Source: UBA11891 sp049890035
GTDB lineage: Bacteria; Bacteroidota; Bacteroidia; Flavobacteriales; Flavobacteriaceae
Assembly (NCBI GenBank): GCA_049890035.1
Contig: JBMHCG010000024.1
Span: 1-9,236 of the forward strand
DNA: 9,236 bases
Direction of reading: 5' to 3'
In this document: positions 6,174 through 9,236 of the stretch, piece after piece
How positions within the stretch are numbered: position 1 is the stretch's first letter
Layout: every line of letters starts with the position of its first letter
Notes under the pieces: model-generated
The model's input: the letters and a program-made list of their open reading frames with translations, nothing else
What the model was told of the DNA's origin: nothing
Databases searched by the model: none
Program-made: the position numbers and the translations under genes

Positions 6174-6755
6174 TGGGTCCGGAAGGAGACGAAAAGATTT
6201 TCTGTGAATGGGGCTGGGGCCAATTTTTTTGAGGGCTTCTCTGTGGATTTTTGTTGGATAGCCTTTGTTCTTTTCCCATCCATAGTCTGGATAGCGTTCG
6301 TGAAATTGGAGCATATACGCATCGCGATAGGTCTTAGCCAAAATGGATGCAGCAGCAATATTTAGAAACCGACCATCGCCTTTGATTTCGCAACGGTGAG
6401 GGATCTTTTTATAGGGATGAAAGCGGTTGCCATCCACCAAAATGTGTTCTGGTTGCGGATCCAATTCACCTAGTGCTAAGTGCATTGCCTTGATGGAGGC
6501 GTTCAGAATATTGATCTGATCAATTTCTTCTGGGAAAACATGTTTGACCGAAAAAGCCAAAGCTTCTTTTTCTATTTGTTGTTTGAGTTGCCATCGTGTT
6601 TTTTCGTTTAATTTTTTAGAATCTGTGAGAACCTCCGATCTAAAGTTATTTGGAAGTATCACTGCTGCAGCTGTTACAGGCCCAGCAAGGCAACCGCGAC
6701 CTGCTTCATCTGTGCCGGCTTCTATACCGCTATACCATTGTCTTTCTAATGCCAT
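6156..6755 (-). CDS. rnhB: Ribonuclease HII
   Basis: RNase HII cuts RNA in RNA/DNA hybrids and starts removal of single ribonucleotides from DNA (EC 3.1.26.4), in the cytoplasm. The product has 199 residues, the normal bacterial size. The catalytic acids are visible: Asp16 and Glu17 in GTDEAGRG, Asp108 in LVDGNR, and Asp127 in KGDGRF. Further family marks are DSKKL (45-49), IAAASILAKTYRD (133-145) and NKGYPTKIH (163-171). The ATG at 6755 is preferred to an in-frame ATG at 6785. The family block begins about 12 residues after it, and AAAGGAG lies upstream (spacing about 11 nt, rather long). It is divergent from the porin gene and is followed, 32 bp on, by the lipoprotein gene on the same strand. 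Confidence 0.96.
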   Translation of the reverse strand: MALERQWYSGIEAGTDEAGRGCLAGPVTAAAVILPNNFRSEVLTDSKKLNEKTRWQLKQQIEKEALAFSVKHVFPEEIDQINILNASIKAMHLALGELDPQPEHILVDGNRFHPYKKIPHRCEIKGDGRFLNIAAASILAKTYRDAYMLQFHERYPDYGWEKNKGYPTKIHREALKKIGPSPIHRKSFRLLPDPLQLQF

Positions 6756-6795
6756 TTTTGTATTGTCTCCTTTACTAGAGAACACATCTAAAATA

Positions 6796-6803
6796 CCAAA
6801 ATA
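6796..6803 (-). promoter_or_regulatory. Possible -7 element of rnhB
   Basis: The minus strand reads TATTTTGG, seven of eight positions of TAnnTTTG counting the free bases. It lies 40 nt upstream of the preferred ATG at 6755. No TTG sits at the right distance, so this is weak. Confidence 0.3.
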
Positions 6804-6806
6804 GTG

Positions 6807-6814
6807 TAACTTCG
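6807..6814 (+). promoter_or_regulatory. Possible -7 element of the porin gene
   Basis: TAACTTCG differs from TAnnTTTG at one base and ends 21 nt before the porin ATG at 6836, a distance like that of the other promoters in this window. No TTG is seen 17-23 nt upstream. Confidence 0.35.
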
Positions 6815-6835
6815 CATCCGAATCCGAAGGATCTT

Positions 6836-9061
6836 ATGAACTACCGTTTTGTGGCTTCGCTTTTTCTTTGTGGTAAGCTTTTGTTAGCGCAGCAATTTCC
6901 CAGTGCAATGGATTCGCTTTCAGTTGTTAATGATCAGGTGCCCGATTCCATTTATCCAATGGATTCTTTACCTCCTTTAGCGAAGGAAAAAATAAGGGAC
7001 AGTCTTGGATCAGACAGGCCCGCAACACCCTTGGATTCATTATCGGCAGCTCAGGACAGCCTTAAAAAAGTGGCACTGAAAAAAAAAGCTAAAAAGCGCC
7101 CACCCATTAGACGACGGTATATTGAAATTGACACCCTAGCCTTAATCGACAATTATAAAGTGTTTTATGAAGACGGACGGGTTGAAATTATAGACACCAC
7201 ACTTACCGTCCAGAAAGACTACCGATTCAACTTTTTAAGAAAGGATTATTTTGAATTGTTACCGCTTCCAAATGTTGCTCAGGGATTCAATCGTTTGGGA
7301 TATGAATATTTAAACCAGCCAGTACAGCCCAGCCTAGGGGCTCCAATCAATCAATATGGTTTTTTTGAAAGCAACGACATTCCATATTTTCAGGTTCCTA
7401 CCCCTTTGACAGAACTATTTTTTCGAACCACCTTTGAGCAAGGAGAGTTAGTAGATGCCTTGGTGACTGTTAATACTTCGCCCAAATTAAACCTGATGGT
7501 TGCCTATAAAGGGCTTCGATCTTTAGGGAAATACGTCAATTCACGAGCTAATGGGGGACAGTTTCGCAGCAGTATCAATTATACGGATGCAGAAGAACGG
7601 TATCGAATGCGGGCACATTTTGTTGCACAGACCCGAGAAAACCAAGTCAATGGAGGTTTGACTGGAGAAAGTATTTATTTCTTTGAAAATGCGCCCTATT
7701 ACCAAGAAGTAGATGCAAATGGCGAAGGTGTTGTGGATGATAATGGAGATCCGGTTGAGGTCTTTTATGACGGATTTCTAGACCGTTCACGACTCTCACC
7801 GATCATCAGGGCCTCCAGCATTTTATCGGGGAGACGATTTTATTTGGGTCAAGAATACCAGTTCAAACAAAAGCCAGAGGATAGTTTGAAGCAAGCTTTG
7901 CGTTTTGGGAATCGCTTTACATACGAAAAACGATTTTATGAGTATACCAAGGGAAACGTTAATGATGACTTTTTTGGAGAAGTCAGTAATACGATAGAAA
8001 GTTTAGAAGACCGTTCTGATATTAAGGTGTGGACCAATGAAACCTACGTCAAAACCCATTTGCCTTATGTTGGGCAACTCAAGGGTGGATTTGTTTTCAA
8101 TCGTTGGGATTATGCGCACGGTCGATCGGCAACTTCAACCGTAACCAATTATTTAGGACAACAGGTCAATCAATTGGCCCTGGTGGCGAATTGGAAAAGG
8201 GAAGATGACAAAGGAATCATACAAGGAAATGTCCATTATGCGTTGGGTGACGCGATTGCTACCCGACATGCTGCCGTGGAGGGCCAACGGAAATTTTTCA
8301 CGAATTGGTTACTAACCCTCGGTACCCAATACCGGAGCCAACCCCAAAACTTTAATTTGTATCAATACCAAAGTGACTATGTGGATTTGAACTGGGATCA
8401 AACGGATCTCAAAAATACCGAACGATTGAGTTTTTATGGAAGTATCAACCATGCCCGTTGGTTTCAATTAGAAGTGCAATGGCATCGCATTGATAACCAC
8501 ACCTATCTGCGCAATACCACTCGGTTTGTGGATTGGGGCACCCGATTGGATATAGCTCCAGTACAGTCCGAAGATCGCTTGGAATATCTAAAAATGCGCT
8601 GGTACAACCATTTGCCTTTGGGAAAGTTTTCATTGACCAATACGGTACAATACCAACGGGTTGCGCAGTTGGAAGCCGATCGCCCTGCTGGAAGTTTGGG
8701 CGAACCCAGCCTGTTGAATGTGCCTCAGTGGACCACACGCAATACAGTGGCTTTTTCTTCTGAAATTTTTAATAAAGCCCTTTACTTGCAAACAGGCTTT
8801 CACTTTCAATTTTTCACTGGCTATTTTGCCGATGCCATCCATCCGGTATTGGGTGAATACATTACTCAAAACAACGAACGGATCGGAGAATATCCTCGTA
8901 TTGATTTTTTCGCCAATGCCAAGATCAGTCAAACTCGTGTATTTTTTAAAGTGGAGCACTTAAACAACAGTATATCCGGTTATCGGTATTATGCGGCACC
9001 CTTCATTCCATATCGAGATATGAGCATACGTTTTGGCTTGGTCTGGAATTTCTTTCAATAA
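6836..9061 (+). CDS. Putative outer-membrane porin (Porin_10-like)
   Basis: The product has 741 residues. Residues 1-18 (MNYRFVASLF...LLLA) form a signal peptide, with cutting expected before QQ at 19-20. Residues 24-76 form a low-complexity stretch with six Asp-Ser-Leu/Ile motifs, followed by a Lys/Arg-rich block (77-94). After that come many alternating amphipathic strands rich in Tyr, Phe, Arg and Asn, typical of a large outer-membrane beta barrel. The protein ends in LVWNFFQ, with aromatic residues near the C-terminus as expected for insertion by the BAM machinery. The phrase PLTELFFRTTFEQGE (about 189-203) and the overall plan match the Bacteroidota putative porin family. The substrate is unknown. 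The ATG at 6836 is the only one that includes the signal peptide. No terminator is seen after the stop before the next promoter. Confidence 0.88.
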   Translation: MNYRFVASLFLCGKLLLAQQFPSAMDSLSVVNDQVPDSIYPMDSLPPLAKEKIRDSLGSDRPATPLDSLSAAQDSLKKVALKKKAKKRPPIRRRYIEIDTLALIDNYKVFYEDGRVEIIDTTLTVQKDYRFNFLRKDYFELLPLPNVAQGFNRLGYEYLNQPVQPSLGAPINQYGFFESNDIPYFQVPTPLTELFFRTTFEQGELVDALVTVNTSPKLNLMVAYKGLRSLGKYVNSRANGGQFRSSINYTDAEERYRMRAHFVAQTRENQVNGGLTGESIYFFENAPYYQEVDANGEGVVDDNGDPVEVFYDGFLDRSRLSPIIRASSILSGRRFYLGQEYQFKQKPEDSLKQALRFGNRFTYEKRFYEYTKGNVNDDFFGEVSNTIESLEDRSDIKVWTNETYVKTHLPYVGQLKGGFVFNRWDYAHGRSATSTVTNYLGQQVNQLALVANWKREDDKGIIQGNVHYALGDAIATRHAAVEGQRKFFTNWLLTLGTQYRSQPQNFNLYQYQSDYVDLNWDQTDLKNTERLSFYGSINHARWFQLEVQWHRIDNHTYLRNTTRFVDWGTRLDIAPVQSEDRLEYLKMRWYNHLPLGKFSLTNTVQYQRVAQLEADRPAGSLGEPSLLNVPQWTTRNTVAFSSEIFNKALYLQTGFHFQFFTGYFADAIHPVLGEYITQNNERIGEYPRIDFFANAKISQTRVFFKVEHLNNSISGYRYYAAPFIPYRDMSIRFGLVWNFFQ

Positions 9062-9087
9062 TTTTCAATTTAATTGGCAAAAGAGTT

Positions 9088-9116
9088 TTGGAAGTAAAAA
9101 AAGGGTTTTATATTTG
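9088..9116 (+). promoter_or_regulatory. Strong promoter, probably of an rRNA operon
   Basis: TTG at 9088-9090 (within TTTTGG) and TATATTTG at 9109-9116 are 18 nt apart, an exact match to the Bacteroidota elements. The downstream bases GCACCCG are common at the start of highly expressed transcripts in this group. No open frame follows in the remaining 120 bp, which fits a stable-RNA transcript. Confidence 0.75.
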
Positions 9117-9236
9117 CACCCGTTTCCGGAGAGAACGATAGATTGAAGGGAGCGAAAAGAACAAAACAAGTTCATTGAGATATTGAGAATGACAGCGCGT
9201 ATCGAGAGATACAAAGCGAAGCAAAACCATTTTGAG
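9117..9236 (+). promoter_or_regulatory. Probable 16S rRNA leader (5' external spacer)
   Basis: The segment following the promoter contains GTTCATTGAGATATTGAG (about 9170-9187) and GACAGCGCGTA (9191-9201), a combination I recall from the regions just upstream of 16S genes in flavobacteria, where the first part acts like an antitermination box. A small hairpin, GTATC (9199-9203) and GATAC (9208-9212) around a GAGA tetraloop, follows. The 16S gene itself (AGAGTTTGATC start) is not in the window, so the call depends on what lies beyond the right edge. Confidence 0.68.

Noticed and set aside
6124..6279. Upstream extension of the lipoprotein frame to an ATG at 6279
   Set aside because: It lies inside rnhB, is Pro/Ser/Gln-rich without a signal peptide at its start, and is upstream of the gene's promoter.
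8445..8959. Several frames of 76-109 codons on both strands within the porin
   Set aside because: They lie entirely within the porin coding sequence in other frames and show no family features.
1..9236. CRISPR arrays, tRNA genes, insertion sequences, attachment sites, toxin-antitoxin or defence genes
   Set aside because: No regularly spaced repeats, cloverleaf-like segments, transposase motifs or terminal inverted repeats were found on reading both strands; the gene content is conserved chromosomal.

Overview
The window looks like chromosomal DNA from a marine-type member of the Bacteroidota, most likely family Flavobacteriaceae. Four things support this: promoter elements of the Bacteroidota type (TTG, about 18-23 nt, then TAnnTTTG) in front of several genes; few Shine-Dalgarno sites; a lysyl-tRNA synthetase with the C-terminal extension known from flavobacteria; and two families typical of the phylum, a DUF4890-type small periplasmic protein and a Porin_10-type putative porin. 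All of this is read from the sequence and from recall of the families; no search was run.

Layout, left to right. Positions 1-180 (minus) hold the first 60 codons of a secreted protein that runs off the left edge. An intergenic stretch (181-430) carries its likely promoter, a perfect 9-bp inverted repeat, and the terminator of the next gene. 431-823 (minus) is a 130-residue DUF4890-like exported protein. 824-1033 has no gene. 1034-2725 (minus) is lysS. From a compact 76-bp divergent promoter region, lysS reads left while a 53-residue YqaE/Pmp3 membrane protein (2802-2963) and lipB (2965-3681, TTG start) read right as a tightly packed pair. The 3' end of lipB overlaps by 24 bp the 3' end of a large convergent gene (3658-6123, minus). 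That gene encodes a probable lipoprotein with a C-terminal beta-propeller-like half. Upstream of it on the same strand is rnhB (6156-6755). A second divergent region of about 80 bp separates rnhB from a 741-residue outer-membrane porin (6836-9061, plus). The last 175 bp contain a strong-looking promoter and a leader with the sequence character of a flavobacterial 16S rRNA leader, so an rRNA operon probably begins just past the right edge.

The genes are mostly housekeeping (tRNA charging, lipoylation, RNA/DNA hybrid repair) mixed with cell-envelope genes (porin, lipoprotein, small exported proteins). I see no mobile element, CRISPR array, toxin-antitoxin pair or defence system, and no convincing sign of a new multi-gene system. 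The points most worth a second look are the uncharacterised propeller lipoprotein with its non-ATG start, the YqaE-LipB coupling through a TTG start, the convergent gene overlap, the uniform short spacing from promoter to start codon, and the inverted repeat at 294-340.
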